Positions 35,727 to 48,300 of a DNA stretch of 64,000 nt are shown here, piece after piece. The DNA lies in contig JAGMWU010000133.1 of assembly GCA_018697195.1 (NCBI GenBank), positions 36,001 through 100,000 of the forward strand, in the 5' to 3' direction. The translations under genes and the position numbers were made by a program. Within the stretch, counting starts at the first letter, position 1, and every line of letters begins with the position of its first letter. This DNA comes from Certhia americana (lineage: Eukaryota; Chordata; Aves; Passeriformes; Certhiidae). Under the pieces are notes generated by a model. It was given only the letters and a program-made list of their open reading frames with translations. It had not been told where the DNA came from and searched no databases.

Positions 35727-36668
35727 GGCATTGTTATGGTCCAGCTATTAAAATTATTGAGGAATTTCTCAGCCCGAATTAAGGTGCAAACAAGACCACA
35801 TGCCAGTGACAATATCAGGGATTTTATTTAATAGCAAATATGAGGGAAAGAAAAGGGGTGAGAAAGAAATAGGGAAAGATGAGCTTGGGGAATGTGTGTG
35901 GGGGGAGAGTGTGAGGTGGAGACAGACTAGGTAGAAAGTATCACCACTCCATGGATCCTTGATGGCTTTCTGTTGATCCTCTTCTTCCAGTCTTCTGGGT
36001 GCTGAAGGTCCCCCCAAAAAAGCACAGAATCAGATGGGTTAATATACACACAGACCAGGAAGGTAAATCCCTGTGGGGAGGGGGCAGTTTGCCATTGTCT
36101 CTTACAAGACTCTGGGTTTGTTGTATCACCTGCAGTCCTGTGGTGCAAGGCCTCAGGAATGACTCTGGGGGCACTTCAGGGGGTTTTTGATGGATTAAGG
36201 CATCCCTTCTGCTGCCTCTCATGTCCTGTGGATGGAGCTTTCCCAGGGTTGGGGGTTCCATAGCCAGTTTGTGTAAGGGAGGGTGGGTTCACTGCCCCTG
36301 AGCAGAGGTTACAACACACTGAAACTTCCTCCTTCCACCTCGGCTGGGGAGGAATCTGTGCAAACCTGCTCACACCAAATGTGTCTGTGGGTTACAGCCT
36401 CCCCCACCCTGAAACAAGGCAAAGATGATTCTCAGTACGGCTGCTGGGTCTGGCTCACATTCTTTTCCTTGTTTGTTTGTTTCAAATGATTGAAGAATGG
36501 GTTTTCCCTTTTTCCAAGCTCAGCAGTTTGACTTTCAGTCCAAAGTCACAGTCAGGTATCTTCAGGGAGGCTTCTCAGGTTGTAGCTTCTTTGTACAGTT
36601 TTTGTTACAATGAGCAAAACTTTATATAAATGTTTGAGGCAGGAACTATTTCAGTCTCTGGCAGGCAT
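35727..36668 (-). mobile_element. Probable solo LTR with GGCAT target duplication
   Basis: The proposed LTR is 35732-36663 (932 bases), starting TGTTATGGTCC and ending CTCTGGCA on the plus strand. It is flanked by GGCAT at 35727-35731 and 36664-36668. On the minus strand AATAAA is at 35828-35823 near the 3' end, and TATATAAA is at 36628-36621 near the 5' end. The body has the A/G-rich R-U5 style of songbird LTRs (AATATGAGGGAAAG). The inverted termini are weak beyond TG/CA, so the right boundary is less certain than the left. Confidence 0.6.
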
Positions 36669-37582
36669 CCCCACAACACTGGCACCTTCCTGCCCTTATC
36701 TCTCTCAGATAACAGGGATAACTCAGCCAGTGCTGCTGCTGGTCCTCAGGGCTGGCAGGAGGAGAGGGGAGCCCCTGGCAGTGCTTGGCTCCAGTGAGGA
36801 GCCTCACCTCACCTCACCTCCCTGGAGAGCTGCCCTTTGGGGACTCAGGAGACACCTGTGTGCTGGGGATGGGCATGGCAGGGTCAGCCCCCAGCCAAGG
36901 CTGTCCACTCTCCTGTTTTGGACACAGCCAGGAGGAGAGCAGGGGAGCCCTGCAAAGCCCAGGATCTCAGGAGCCACCAGCTGAGTCAGGGATCCCCTCC
37001 TCCTGTTGGGATTCCTGTAGTCCTTCCTTCAGTCCCCCCTGGCCCTGCTCTGGATGATGCTGGTGGAGCAGATACAGGACCTGGGCACAGGTGGCTTTTG
37101 TCACCAAGGTCCTGGGAGCCTGCAGCACCTTCCTCAGCCCATTCAGCCCTCACCCCTGTCAGCCCCATTCAGAAGGTGATGGCAGCTCCAGGCACAGCCC
37201 CAGGAGCTGGTGGTGCTGGGGATTAGTTGAGGATGGAGGCTGAGGAGGAGACATCAGAGCTCTCCAGCTCAAGACAATTCCCTTGGGTGCCTGCCTGCCC
37301 CAGCTGTGTTAAAAGCTGCTGTATCAGGAGGCTGAAAGTGGGAGAAGTCTCATTTTGCAGCCCTATCTCTGCTAAAAGTCTTCAAAATTAATCCAGGAAG
37401 TCCCAAACTGTCCTGAATTATTCAAATTCATGAAGAAACAAATGGAAAGCCCCTAGCTATGGGGATCATGCAATTAGAGTGTTAGAAAATAAACCTCTGA
37501 AACCCTCAGACATTCAAACCTGAGAGACTACATGAAGAAAAATGTTCGCTTTTAACATACAATGAGTGGAAATAATTTTAGA

Positions 37583-37588
<6 letters not shown>

Positions 37589-37646
<58 letters not shown>
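37589..37646. repeat. (TTA)n microsatellite
   Basis: About 19 uninterrupted TTA units, flanked by AT-rich DNA. Confidence 0.95.
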
Positions 37647-39401
37647 TTAGAAAGGAAATAAGAATATTTCAATCCAGTCAAGAGTGAAATTGAGTTGAAC
37701 AACAAAGCAATTTCTGTTAGTGGAGACTGGGGGGAAAAAATATGGATGAATAGGAAACTCAGAAAGAAATGTGTCAGACAATGATGGAATTAGGAAAACT
37801 TTAGAGACTTTGCTTTACTGCTCATAATATAAGCACATAATGATCTACACCTCATCCCTAATGTGCTCCCTTCCTGTAACAACACTATAAAATCACAACA
37901 GTGGTAAAGATTGGGGTTTAATTCTGCCTTCCATCCAGCAGGGGAGGGAAAGGGGTGCTGTGAGCCCCATTAGGGCTGGTCCCCTTCTCCTAAAGAGCAC
38001 CTCCTCTTTCCATCCTATTCCTCTTCACCTTCTCCAGTCACTGCTGATGCTTTTGGGGACAGGCAGCATCCAGCTGTCCCCTGTCCCTCCTGAGGGTCCC
38101 CATCCCAGGCCACACAGCAACACCATAGACTCTCCCCCAAGGTATCTCTGCTCCTCATCTCAAATCATCTCCATTGTCAAGGATCCAGGTCCTTTGGTTA
38201 AAAATTTAAAGTTTGAATAGTCTTAAGCATCAAATCTTAAAGCAATTACACTGCTCTAAATCCTTATTGGCTTTAAAGATTAACTTCTCATCTCCAACAA
38301 GGCAGCTCCACTTGTTTCTGCTCAGCAGGATCACAATTTGAATATGGAGACAAAGGAATATTGATCACGCCCTATATTGCTAAATGGATTTTTTGTACCT
38401 CTTTCCTTCATTTTTCTTTTTTTTCTATAGTTCTTCTCCTACAGACAAGCCAGTGAAAGTGAACTGCTGCAGGAGCTGAGGCTGGAGCTGCCAGGTGCTA
38501 CATCACAGAGGCAGAGAGGAATGCAAAACTCAATTTCCAGCAAGTCTTGTTCCCTTTGAAATCAATTAGGTGGCTCCCAAGGCCCTGGGTTGAAAAGAGA
38601 GGGACGGAGGCAATCAAGGGGAGCAGCACTTGAGTAAAAGAGCAGTAAAAGCACTGAGCAATTCCCTAAAATGCTGCTGATCCATCAGCTAAGAGGGTCT
38701 GTGAAGGAAACCAGGATTTGAGCAGCTGGTTTTGTACCAGCCCCTCCTTCCCAGGGCATGGCTGGGACACACAGCCAAAGCCACCCCAGTGCTGTGGGAC
38801 AGCTGTGACACAGCACCTGGTGGGTTTTCCCTGGGGTGGGGACACAGATGTGTCCTTTTGGGACAAGACCTCATTCCCAAAGGGCATTTGGCCCCATCAT
38901 GGGACTGTTCCACTCCTTCAGGCTCAGCATCCCCCTGGCACAACAGGCATCCAGAAAGTGGCACCACAAGGAGCACAGGGTGGCATTTGTGTGACTCAGA
39001 GGGGCCCTGGAATGGGGAAAAGCCAACAGAGGAGAGGCAGTATCTCAGGGAAGGGTGGTTCGGGGTTTTCCCTCTCCATTTCCTTGCTCAGGAGGGAAGA
39101 GTACACTGCTGGCAGGGCTTGTTCCCACATTTACCCACATCAAAGCTCTCTCAGAGTCTCTGTCTTCTGAATTTCCAAAATGAAAAAGGAGGAGAAAATC
39201 AGAATCAGCAAATTGAGGAGCAGTTGGAGCTGCATTTGGTATTAAAGAGGATTGATAAGTCTCCTCCACACCAGTAAATAACCAGACTTAGCTCCTTGCC
39301 CAGAGGTGGGAGCATCCCCTCTCCAAACACCTGCAATAAGACACTTGCAGTTACTGCTTTGTCTCCTGGAAACTAGTAAATAATTCAAACAACACTGCTT
39401 G

Positions 39402-39420
39402 CTTTTTTTTTTTTTTTTTC
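39402..39420. repeat. Poly(T) run
   Basis: An uninterrupted T run of about 18 to 19 bases. Confidence 0.75.
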
Positions 39421-40140
39421 CTTGCTTTTGTTTTTCATTTTAATTAATCCACATAGAATTTTGTCCTCCAAACACAATCACAGCAGCCCAGGAACAGCCA
39501 GCAGAGGATCTCATTATGCAGCTTCCCAGCCAGATCCTGCAGACATTATTAATAGAGACTTCACCGAGCGAGGAATTAATAAACCCTGATGGCAAGGGGG
39601 AAGGGAAGCACTCCTGGAGCACATCAGCCTCTCCACCTTGTCCCTGAGATGTCTGGTTAGAGGAGCCGAGGGGCTGCCATGCTTTAGGAACAGCCAAATC
39701 CTGCCTCCTGCAGCCGAGTGCCATCATCCTCTGTCAGTGCCACTGGCTCAGGAGGAGATGCTGGGTTCAAAACAAGTGAGGGAGTCAGGAAAGCTGGCTC
39801 AGCATGCACAGGTCACTGCACAGCCTGGTGTGCAGCCACTGGCAGAGTCCAAGGGTGTGTTTTCACAGAGCTGTGCTAATCCTTCCTCTCTCTGCTTGCA
39901 CCAGGAGCAGCTGCATGTCCAGAGCGCTGCCTCAGCACCAGGAATTGCTCTCACCTGGGGGTGGTTTTATGGAGTGCAGACACACAGGCTTCTGCAAGTC
40001 CCTGCCCTGGGAGGAGAGAGGAGGATTGTTCCCCCCAGTGTAGGGTAAAACCCTGTGTCCAGCTGATTTTGGGGGTTTGGATCCTGCACCAATCCTCAAA
40101 CCGCAAGGTCCCTGTGTGCTCTTGAGTGTCCTCTGGTGAG

Positions 40141-40587
40141 CATCCATCCATCCATCCATCCATCCATCCATCCATCCATCCATCCATCCATCCATCATCC
40201 ATCCATCATCCATCCATCCATCCATCATCCATCCATCATCCATCCATCATCCATCCATCATCCATCCATTATCCATCCATCCATCATCATCCATCCATCA
40301 TCCATCCATTATCCATCCATCCATCATCATCCATCCATCCATCCATCCATCCATCATCCATCCATCATCCATCCATCATCCATCCATCCATCCATCATCC
40401 ATCCATCCATCATCATCCATCCATCATCCATCCATCATCCATCCATCCATCATCCATCCATCCATCCATCCATCATCCATCCATCATCCATCCATCCATC
40501 CATCCATCCATCCATCCATCCTCCATCCATCCATCCATCCATCCATCCATCCATCCATCCATCCATCCATCCATCCATCCATCCATG
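40141..40587. repeat. (ATCC)n satellite with interspersed ATC units
   Basis: About 447 bases made of ATCC units. Uniform ATCC blocks flank a middle part (about 40190-40500) in which ATCC runs of 2 to 6 units alternate with single ATC units, and occasional ATT variants occur. All six frames are open for long stretches, giving spurious His-Pro-Ser-Ile or Trp-Met-Asp-Gly proteins. Confidence 0.97.
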
Positions 40588-42836
40588 CTGGATCTGCTCT
40601 GGTTGACCCCTGAGAAAGAAGAAAACACCTCCTCCTTGGAGAACTCCCTGTTCCAATGGGGTTTTCCTGACACAAGGCTGTCAGGATGGGACAACCCTGA
40701 CTGCAGGCATGGACACAAGGGACACCCTTCTCCTGAGGGATGCTCCTATAAGAAAATGCCAGCACTAACTTGCACAGGGACCAGGCCCAGCAGGCCTGGC
40801 ACCACACCCTTGTTCTGCCCTGCTTTTCCCTATCTGGATTTTTCTCTGCCTGTCCCCCAGCCCCAGGAAGCACCATGCTGGCTCTGCAGGCTGCAGGAGG
40901 CTGTGATTCATTTCGGCTCCACAGCTTCTCTGCCTTGATCAGCTGCACTTAGATAAACAGCAGTACATCAATAAGCAGCTCTAATTAGAGGTGTTAATAG
41001 CACTGGGAGCTGGGGGAAAGCACATCGAGGCAGGAGGGAGAGCAGCTGGCAATCTGAGGAGAGTGAGGGGAAGAGCTGGGAGACCTGGGATGCTCACGAC
41101 TTTCCCTTTCTGCCTTGAGGGGCTTGGCACACAGCCCATGGGTGGGACAATCTAGCTCCAGGAGCCCCCATGAAAATGCCAGGGAAAATATCCCCCATCC
41201 TGATTATCTTGAATAATTTATGCAGATGCTGTCATGCATTCGTATTTTATGGAAGTCTTGCAAAGCTGTGGATATTCACAACCATTCTAGAAATTGCCTT
41301 CAGTGAGGGGTGGAGTGGAAATTACACCTTGGGGACCTCAGCTCCCTGTGGCACTGGGGACAGGGCATGGAGCTGATCAGGGCAGCCACATTCCCAAGGC
41401 TGGGCTGTGTCTCTCCACCCCAGCATCCATCCCCCAGTACCTCCTGGGGACAGCCACCACAGGGCAGAGGGGACAGGGGACACTGGCACAGCAGCACCAC
41501 TCCCACCATGACCCCAGTCCTGCACCTCCCACCACACAGCCCTCCCCAGCCCTGATTCCCCAAAGCAAAGAGGCTCTGTGGCCCCATGGAGAGAGCTGGG
41601 AAAGGCTCAGTTCCCACGGCACCATTCCCTGTGCCCAGGAAGCTGCCACACAGTGATGCTGAGCAGGACAAACGGGCAGGAGCTGCTCCCAGGGGTCCCT
41701 CTGTCCCCTGATGGGTGGGATACAGACTGGGGCAGAGGGGCCTCCTGGGCTGCCACTACCAGATGGTGGGCTGGGCATTCCTGCCAGCTCCAGCACTTCC
41801 AGTCCTTTCCCAGCAGCTGTCTCCCTGGAAACTGGAAGCAGGAAAGGGCATCACTTCCCTTTAGGAGAGGTGGGTGGACAAGCTGTGCAGCAATTCCTTC
41901 CAGGAAGGGGGGTGGATGAAAGGCCATGGTTCCTCTGCTGCCCAGCTCCAGGTGTGTCAGGCAGGATCTTTCCTTCCTAGGGATATTCCAGGCTGTGAAG
42001 GGGGATAAGCCTTTCCCACACCTCCCCAGTGCTCCACATCTCCATCTGCTTTGGGGACAGGAAGGAACAGTGCTTGGATTCAAGGCACCATGGGGGGCTG
42101 ACAGCCACTGCAGGAAAAGCAAAGGACTTCATGGAGAGCCACCAGAGCAGGAGAAAGAAGGAGCAAGAGGTGCACAGGGAGGAGGAGAACAGATGGGAGT
42201 AAGGGGAAAATTTGAGGAAACCAAGAAGAGGTGCTCAGAGCGTGCTGGAGGAGAATGTGGCCTCAGAGGAACCTGACAGGACCCAGCAGAGCAGAAAGTC
42301 AATGATATTAAAGCAAAGACACTGGATATTTTCATTCCCTGCAGCTCCTTCTCCTCAGAGGAGAGTGAGGATGTCTGAAACGCAGGCAGAAATTCAACCA
42401 GAGGCACTTCAATCTGCTTGTTCAGCCTGTAAAACATTGAGGAGCAGAGCAGGGACATGGCTCAGAGGGGACAGAGAGGGCTGGCTCGTGTCCCCAGCCA
42501 GCCCCTGTGTCACACTCCCTCACACTCTGGCTCTGCTGTTTGCTCTCCCTTTGGGGACACCCCTGGAAGCTTTTGCTCAAGCTCAGCTGCCTCTGCCTCT
42601 GCCTGCAGCAACTCCCATCTATCTCAATTAGTGAACCTTCCCCAAGAATGGATCAGAGGCCTCAGCTCCTGTGAGCAGAGAGGGGGGACACAGACAAACG
42701 GCCCCTGCCAGGCTCGGGGTGCCTGCTCTGAGCCTCATCCATCACACACACTGACCACGGGCTTGTCCAGCCTCCCCACGCTGGGCAGGGCACCAGCAGC
42801 ACCCCAGCACCAGCAGCTGAACCAGGTGTGGCCTCT

Positions 42837-43528
42837 GCCAGCTGTAGGGAACAGTTCTGTGCCAGAACGGTCTGGGACAGTACTCAGCCCAGACCTCCAT
42901 GGTTAAGTTTTGAAGTTTATTCCACTGGGTGTGGGTGAAAGAGCCCAGCTCAGAGTTAGCTCAGAGCAGGCTGGAGGACACAGGAGCAGGAGAGAGCACA
43001 AGGCAAGAGAGCACAAGAGGATAAGAGCAAGAGAGAGTAAGAGCAGGAAAGTAAGAGGGTAAGAGTAAGAGCATAAGAGAGGAAGAGTATATGAGTGTGT
43101 AAGAGCAAGAGTAAGAGCGAGAGAGAGCGAGCTCTCCTTTTACAATGACTTACATCTCTTTCTATGTTGAATATTCTATTTTCTCATCAACCAATCTAGT
43201 ACTGAATACAAATTTTCTACATTTACATACATCCTATAGGAATCACTACATTACCATGTTTTACTGCTTTCTAATCTCTAAATCTTGTCAGGGATCCCTT
43301 CCTGGCAAGTCAGGGAAGAAGGGTCTGTTCTGATTTTGGTATGTCTGTTAGTAAATCACATTCTTAACAAAGAGAGAAAGACCTTTGGTCAGCCAAAGTT
43401 GTTCTATAAACATTCAGACAAACACTGCTATCATTTCAATGTCTCTTCTAGTTTCTGCATTCTTAGCATCTTTGGATAAGTAGTCAGATTTATAGGACTT
43501 TCCTGTTTCTTCCTTCCCAAGAGCCAGC
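42837..43528 (-). mobile_element. Solo LTR with perfect 6-bp target duplication (ERVK-like)
   Basis: The LTR proper is 42843-43522 (680 bases). It starts TGTAGGGAA and ends TTCCCAAGA on the plus strand. The ends are inverted repeats matching at 7 of 9, the terminal CA having decayed to GA. Identical GCCAGC duplications flank it at 42837-42842 and 43523-43528. On the minus strand AATAAA is at 42921-42916 and TATAAA at 43494-43489, so the sense strand is minus. The middle (about 42980-43130) is an AAGAG/TAAGAG-type purine tract. No coding remnant is attached. A 6-bp duplication is typical of the beta/ERVK group. Confidence 0.88.
42980..43132. repeat. Purine-rich AAGAG/GTAAGAG tract inside LTR
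   Basis: Degenerate repeats such as AAGAGCAAGAG and GTAAGAGTAAGAGC, about 150 bases, strand-asymmetric A/G. It lies within the LTR and is probably part of that family or an expansion in this copy. Confidence 0.7.
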
Positions 43529-43994
43529 AGCATCTCCCAGCCCAGGGAAGGAGCAGGCTGCAGATCCAGAGGTAAGGAGGACCCTGGGGGCTCACCTGGA
43601 GCTCAGTTTCCTCCAGGAGCTTGCATCAAGCTCAGTTACAGCACGGGTGATTTATTAGGAGAGCTACTCCTGGGAGCAGTTGTGAGGCTGCAGAACTGGC
43701 ATCTGCTGCACCAGGGAGCAGCACAGGGAGATTTTGGGGGCAAAAGCTGCTGGTTTAGCTCTGCATGTGCAGCACAGGGTCACCCTCAGGACTGCAAAGG
43801 AGGCTACAAGCCCTGTTGGCAGTAGGTTGAGAAACAGGAGGGGGGGAGACCACAGCTCAACTCCAAAGCCACAAATGAGCCTCTCTTTTTATTCTTTACC
43901 TGGGAAATGGCTTCTCTAGTCTTTGTCTGGAACAGCCAATCAAACCCAAGGAGTTGCATCCAACTGTGAGGGGAAAAAAGAAATCTAGGTCTAT

Positions 43995-44260
43995 TAAAAA
44001 TTGTGAAAGACACCTTGACAGTGTCCCTTTAATGTAATTAAAAACCTATTTAAAGGCATGCCAAATGTTTACTAATTAAACAAGCACTTCATTCTGTAGC
44101 CATAATGAAAAAAGTAATTGGGATACTTCGAGAAAATCCCAGGTTTTTAAAGAAATAATTACTTTATAGAAAATTAGTTACTAAATTAAACCATTCTTTA
44201 CCTGCTGTTACTTTGGCTCTTTTTCTCATTTTTGTGCAGTTGAATCCTGAAATTACCTGT
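43995..44260. promoter_or_regulatory. AT-rich island, candidate conserved element
   Basis: Dense TAATTA/ATTAAA motifs (for example TGTAATTAAAAACC and ACTAATTAAACAAG) in about 260 bases that contrast with GC-rich flanks. It may be a conserved non-coding element; there is no direct evidence. Confidence 0.25.
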
Positions 44261-44584
44261 GACAGATTTTTATCCTGGATAATGAATACTTCAAAGGACA
44301 CAGGAAAAAAAGAGGAAAAGTAGGAAATGCTAGCAGGTGCTCAAATGTTAATATGGGGCTGGTGGACAAAGCATGGCTTGGTTGGCACAGACTGAAATAT
44401 GCCCTCGTGACTGCACATTCTGCTGACAGATCTCCATCCCACCTCCCCTCTGCTGCCCCAGCACTGCCACCAAGGCCAACCAGGGCCACCAGCTTGGGTA
44501 CAAACACGGGCCAGCCCCCTGAGCTTGACTGCTGTGTGTGTGACGGAATGACCCCATCCCCCGAGGGGAGAGAGCTGGTGTTTG

Positions 44585-44708
44585 CCATCCTTGGAGATGT
44601 CTAAAATCCAACTGCAATAGTCCTGGGACACCCTTGCTTGAGCAGGGGGTTGGACCAGACAAAACCCAGAGGTCCTTCCCAACCTCAGCCCCTTTGGGGT
44701 TCTGTGAT
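44585..44708 (+). mobile_element. CR1 LINE 3' fragment
   Basis: It reads CCTTGGAGATGTCTAAAATC, then CTTGCTTGAGCAGGGGGTTG, then CAGAGGTCCTTCCCAACCTC, and ends TTCTGTGAT. This is the standard CR1 3' UTR and tail in plus orientation, 5'-truncated. Confidence 0.9.
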
Positions 44709-44879
44709 GTCCAGCCTGAGGGGCAGGAGGGATGGTGTTGTAGGAGCACAGCCCTGCCTGCAAATCTGGGCTCCACACCCAGTGCCATGGAGCAGCCAGG
44801 TCACATCTGTGACATGGATTATAGTACAAATATCCACGCCACCCTGAGGGTGGGGGCAGTTAGGATTTGGAATTTGGTA

Positions 44880-45215
44880 TTCAGGGCTTTTTGAGGTTTG
44901 TGCCTTGAACTGACCTGCAATGAAGACCTCTGCAGGGGAGGAGAAGAATGTAATGATAGGAAATAATAAACAATGAAGAAAAGACAAGAAGAAAAAAGCC
45001 TCACGACCTGTTCTTCAAACTCTCTGGCTGGGAGAAAAAAACTCTGTTTGTATTCTCGGGTCAGTGGTAAATAGCCGATCGACAGAGAGACGCAAAAATA
45101 TTTTTTTATAATCTCGAGATGCCCTCCTTGCAAAGAAGGGGCCCCAGCTTGGATCACAGACTCCTCTGAGGTGGATTTGTCCTCTTGGTGACCACCTACA
45201 CACCTGACACACATC
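44880..45215. mobile_element. Possible unresolved LTR-like segment
   Basis: Between two CR1 tails lies sequence with AATAATAAA and unusual CpG-bearing stretches (for example CCGATCGACAGAGAGACGC). It ends near CACCTGACACACA, resembling the R-U5 part of an LTR. I could not find matching target duplications or terminal repeats, so this is tentative. Confidence 0.25.
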
Positions 45216-45260
45216 CTGAGGTTCCCCAGATGCTGCCAGTGAACAGGCCTGAGTCAATGC

Positions 45261-45376
45261 CCAAGGACAGGTTGGATGGGGCCCTGCACAACCTGGTCTG
45301 ATGGACATGTCCCTGCCCATGGCAGGAATGAGATGATCTTTAAGGTCCCTTCCAACCCAAATCATTCTGTGATTCA
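45261..45376 (+). mobile_element. CR1 LINE 3' fragment
   Basis: It reads GACAGGTTGGATGGGGCCCT, then CATGTCCCTGCCCATGGCAG, then GATGATCTTTAAGGTCCCTT, and ends ATTCTGTGATTC. It is a typical CR1 tail in plus orientation and differs from the copy at 44585, so it is a separate insertion. Confidence 0.93.
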
Positions 45377-48300
45377 GAGGCAGGGGGAGAAAACCAAGCA
45401 CTCCCACCTGTGTCCTTAATAAACATCCATCACAAGAGGTTTTTTCTGTCTCCTCTCCTCCTTGCAGACTCTCTCCAATGCAACTCTGGCCAAGACAAAG
45501 CCGTCATTTCCACACTGGAGCACACAGAATTAAATTTAATGTGGTTCCATGAACCACCCAGCCCTTGTTTTTCAGCCAAGGTGTGCTTTCCTCAGCCTGT
45601 CAGCTTTACCTGGTTTTTCCTGAGGGCAGGCACAGGCTCTGAGCACGAGCCCACTAATCTGAGGTGACACCAGGCTGAATACAGAGAGAGGCAGCAAAGG
45701 CACACGGTGACCAAACATCTGTGCAGGAGGCAGCAGGGGCTGGCTCCCAATTGTGGGGCTGCAGGGGCCTGGGATAGCAGATGGAGAGTCTGATTGCATT
45801 TGCTGATAATGGATTAGGAGGCTTTTCCTGGATCTCCACTTTCTCCTGGTTAGCCAGTTCCTTGAGGGGCTCTGCAGGGAGGTGTTACAAGAGATTTATT
45901 AACAAGATGAAGTGCAATGCCATTAAAAGGTACTCCTGCAAAATGCACTTTCCCTCTCCTGTGCACAGGCTGGAACCTGTGAAAGCACTCAGCATCCTTC
46001 CTCCTCCAGCAGATCTGCTCCTTCCCTCCCACCAGAGCAACGGGAAAATGCTGCTGTCCTTCTTCAGCCACCCAAGCCTTTAAAATATCCTTTTGTGCCA
46101 ACAACAGCAAATATAGGTGCCTTAAACACAAGGAAAAAGAACCTGAGGGGATGTGCAGCTTGTCCCCAGCATGCCCAACACTGTCACAGCCCTTCCCCAG
46201 GGCCAAGCTCCTCTTGGCTGCTCTGGCAGCAGGGCACAGGCTCCCAGCTTTTCCCAGAGCTGGGGAAGAGAAAGTAGCTGCAAAGGTGTCTGTGTAAGGG
46301 GAAAGACTGGGAGGCGTTGGGGAGCCAGGTCTGACTGGCAGGCCAGCCTTTGGCACAGCTTCTGGAGAGGAACTGGATGCTCCCCACTTTCCTGACAGCC
46401 TCCAAAAGTAACTGAGAGCTTCCAGCAGCATTGCCTGCTCCCAGCTGTCCTTCAGGGCACAGACACACAGTCTCCTCCTGGGTGCAAGGCAGATTGTTTG
46501 GGCTGCCTGGAGCCAGGAGTCACATCTGGAAGCCCTACCTGGCCCCCAGTGTATCCATCTGCAGCCTAAAGCTGGGCTGTTCCTGCAGGGATCACTCCCA
46601 GCCCAGGGAAGGTATTGAAACTGAAGGCACATATTGCTGGCCAGCAAGTCTGAGTAACCCATTTTTACCTGTTTTCTCTTGAACCTGGTCCTCCGAGCAC
46701 TGATCCCCCTCATACTGCCCCAGACATGGGCTGTTAGCAACAATCCCACTCTGCAGGTGAGGAAACCAAAACCTGTCCTAAGGCACCTAAGGCCAGCAAA
46801 GGAGCCGGGATTAGAAATCCAAAGCTCAGCTCACCAGACTGATCCACCTAGACCACACATGGACACAGCCCAAGGTGACACTGCTGACCCTTTGAGACAG
46901 AGGTGACCACAGCTCCCTGCCAAGCAGGAGCTACAGGGGAAGGAAGGGTGAGGAAAAAAGAGAAAAACTGAAGGAAGAGACACAAGAAGGTAGGAAAATA
47001 AAGGAGAGAGAGAGAGCAAAGCAGGTGAGCACAGGGATACAGGAACAGGAGCCTCCTGGTGCGTGGTTACGCTTCACTACAAGTGAAATAAATTAGCTTT
47101 TTCTGAGAAGGATACAGAGCACACCATCACCATGTGTGGGAGCCTGACAGCACCTCAGAACCCATGTTCAAGGAGAGCTGAGAGATTCACCAAGTGCTAG
47201 TTCAGATCAGAGCAGTTGTGCTGCCTTTTAGCACCTCCCTGAGAATTAACCCCTTGTCTTGTAACCTTATCTCCCTGAGGAGCAGTGTTGGACTGTCTGG
47301 TCCCTGAATGCCACTGCAAATCCCCAGCACAGGTAATCCCCAGGGACAGAGCCCAATAAGCCCTGCATCTCCATCAGCTCATGGGATATCTGCAACAAAT
47401 GAGGCTACAGATGGAGGAGTTACACCAGGCTGCACAGGAGCTCTTCCTGTGTCTGCTGTCAGACACAAGGATGAAAAATGAATTCAGCAGCTAAGCCACA
47501 ATTCATCTCAGCTGGCTGAGGGCTGCCTTTGCAGCCTGGATCCAGGCCCAAGCACCACTTAGCCTGGACAATTTCCTGTGCTGATGCTTCACCCGAGACC
47601 CTGGCGGGACAAAGCCATTAATTACAGAGGCTGGAATTGTCTTTCCTGTAGGTAAGGGGGAGCCAAATGCAGGTCAGGAGCTGTGTGTGCCCAACAGGGG
47701 AATGAACTCTGCCAGCAAGTGCTGCTAAAGCCAGCCTTGCTGGGATGACACGAGTGCTGTGTGCTCAGCAAACCCAGCCACGGGTCTGGCTTGGGTGGAA
47801 CACAATTCCTTGGGGAGCTGCCACGTTCAGGATTTAATTGCCAGAAGCAGCCAGTGAAAAGAGGCTTGCCTGCTCTCCCCAAGCTCTTTGGAGCTGCTGA
47901 TCCCCACCCACTCAGCTGCAGGTGCTTTGCAAAGGAGGTCAGGAGTTCCCAGGGGCTCTGTGCCCACGGTCAGTCAGCAGCCACAGGGACAGGACAATTC
48001 CCTCCGCGCAGCTGGGACATACCCAAGCAGGTAAGGCACCTCACCTCCTGCATCCAAAGCCCAGCACGGCCCCTGGAACTCCCTTGCTCCTCGACTGGCT
48101 GTGCCATCACACTGGGAGGGTCAAAGAGATACACAGGTCACACACCATAACCCCAGCCAGGCTTCTGATGATTCACTTAAATACAAAAATAGCACAAAGT
48201 GCCTCGTGTTCCACACAATATCCTCAGGGGATAATGCTTAAGAGACTCACCTTCCTGAACCAGCAGCATGAAGCTGCCACACCACAAGAGGAATTTTCCA

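Larger units (their letters stand above)
36669..42836. other. Intergenic, microsatellite-rich
   Basis: No gene recognised. It contains a TTA array (37589-37646), a poly(T) run (about 39402-39420), the large ATCC satellite (40141-40587) and an AT-rich motif island near 40945-41000. Confidence 0.6.

Noticed and set aside
40141..40587. CRISPR-like repeat array
   Set aside because: Units are 3 to 4 bases with no unique spacers, in vertebrate DNA; it is a microsatellite.
40126..40938. Long frames reading His-Pro-Ser-Ile or Trp-Met-Asp-Gly repeats
   Set aside because: They are translations of the ATCC satellite, open in all frames because the unit has no stop.
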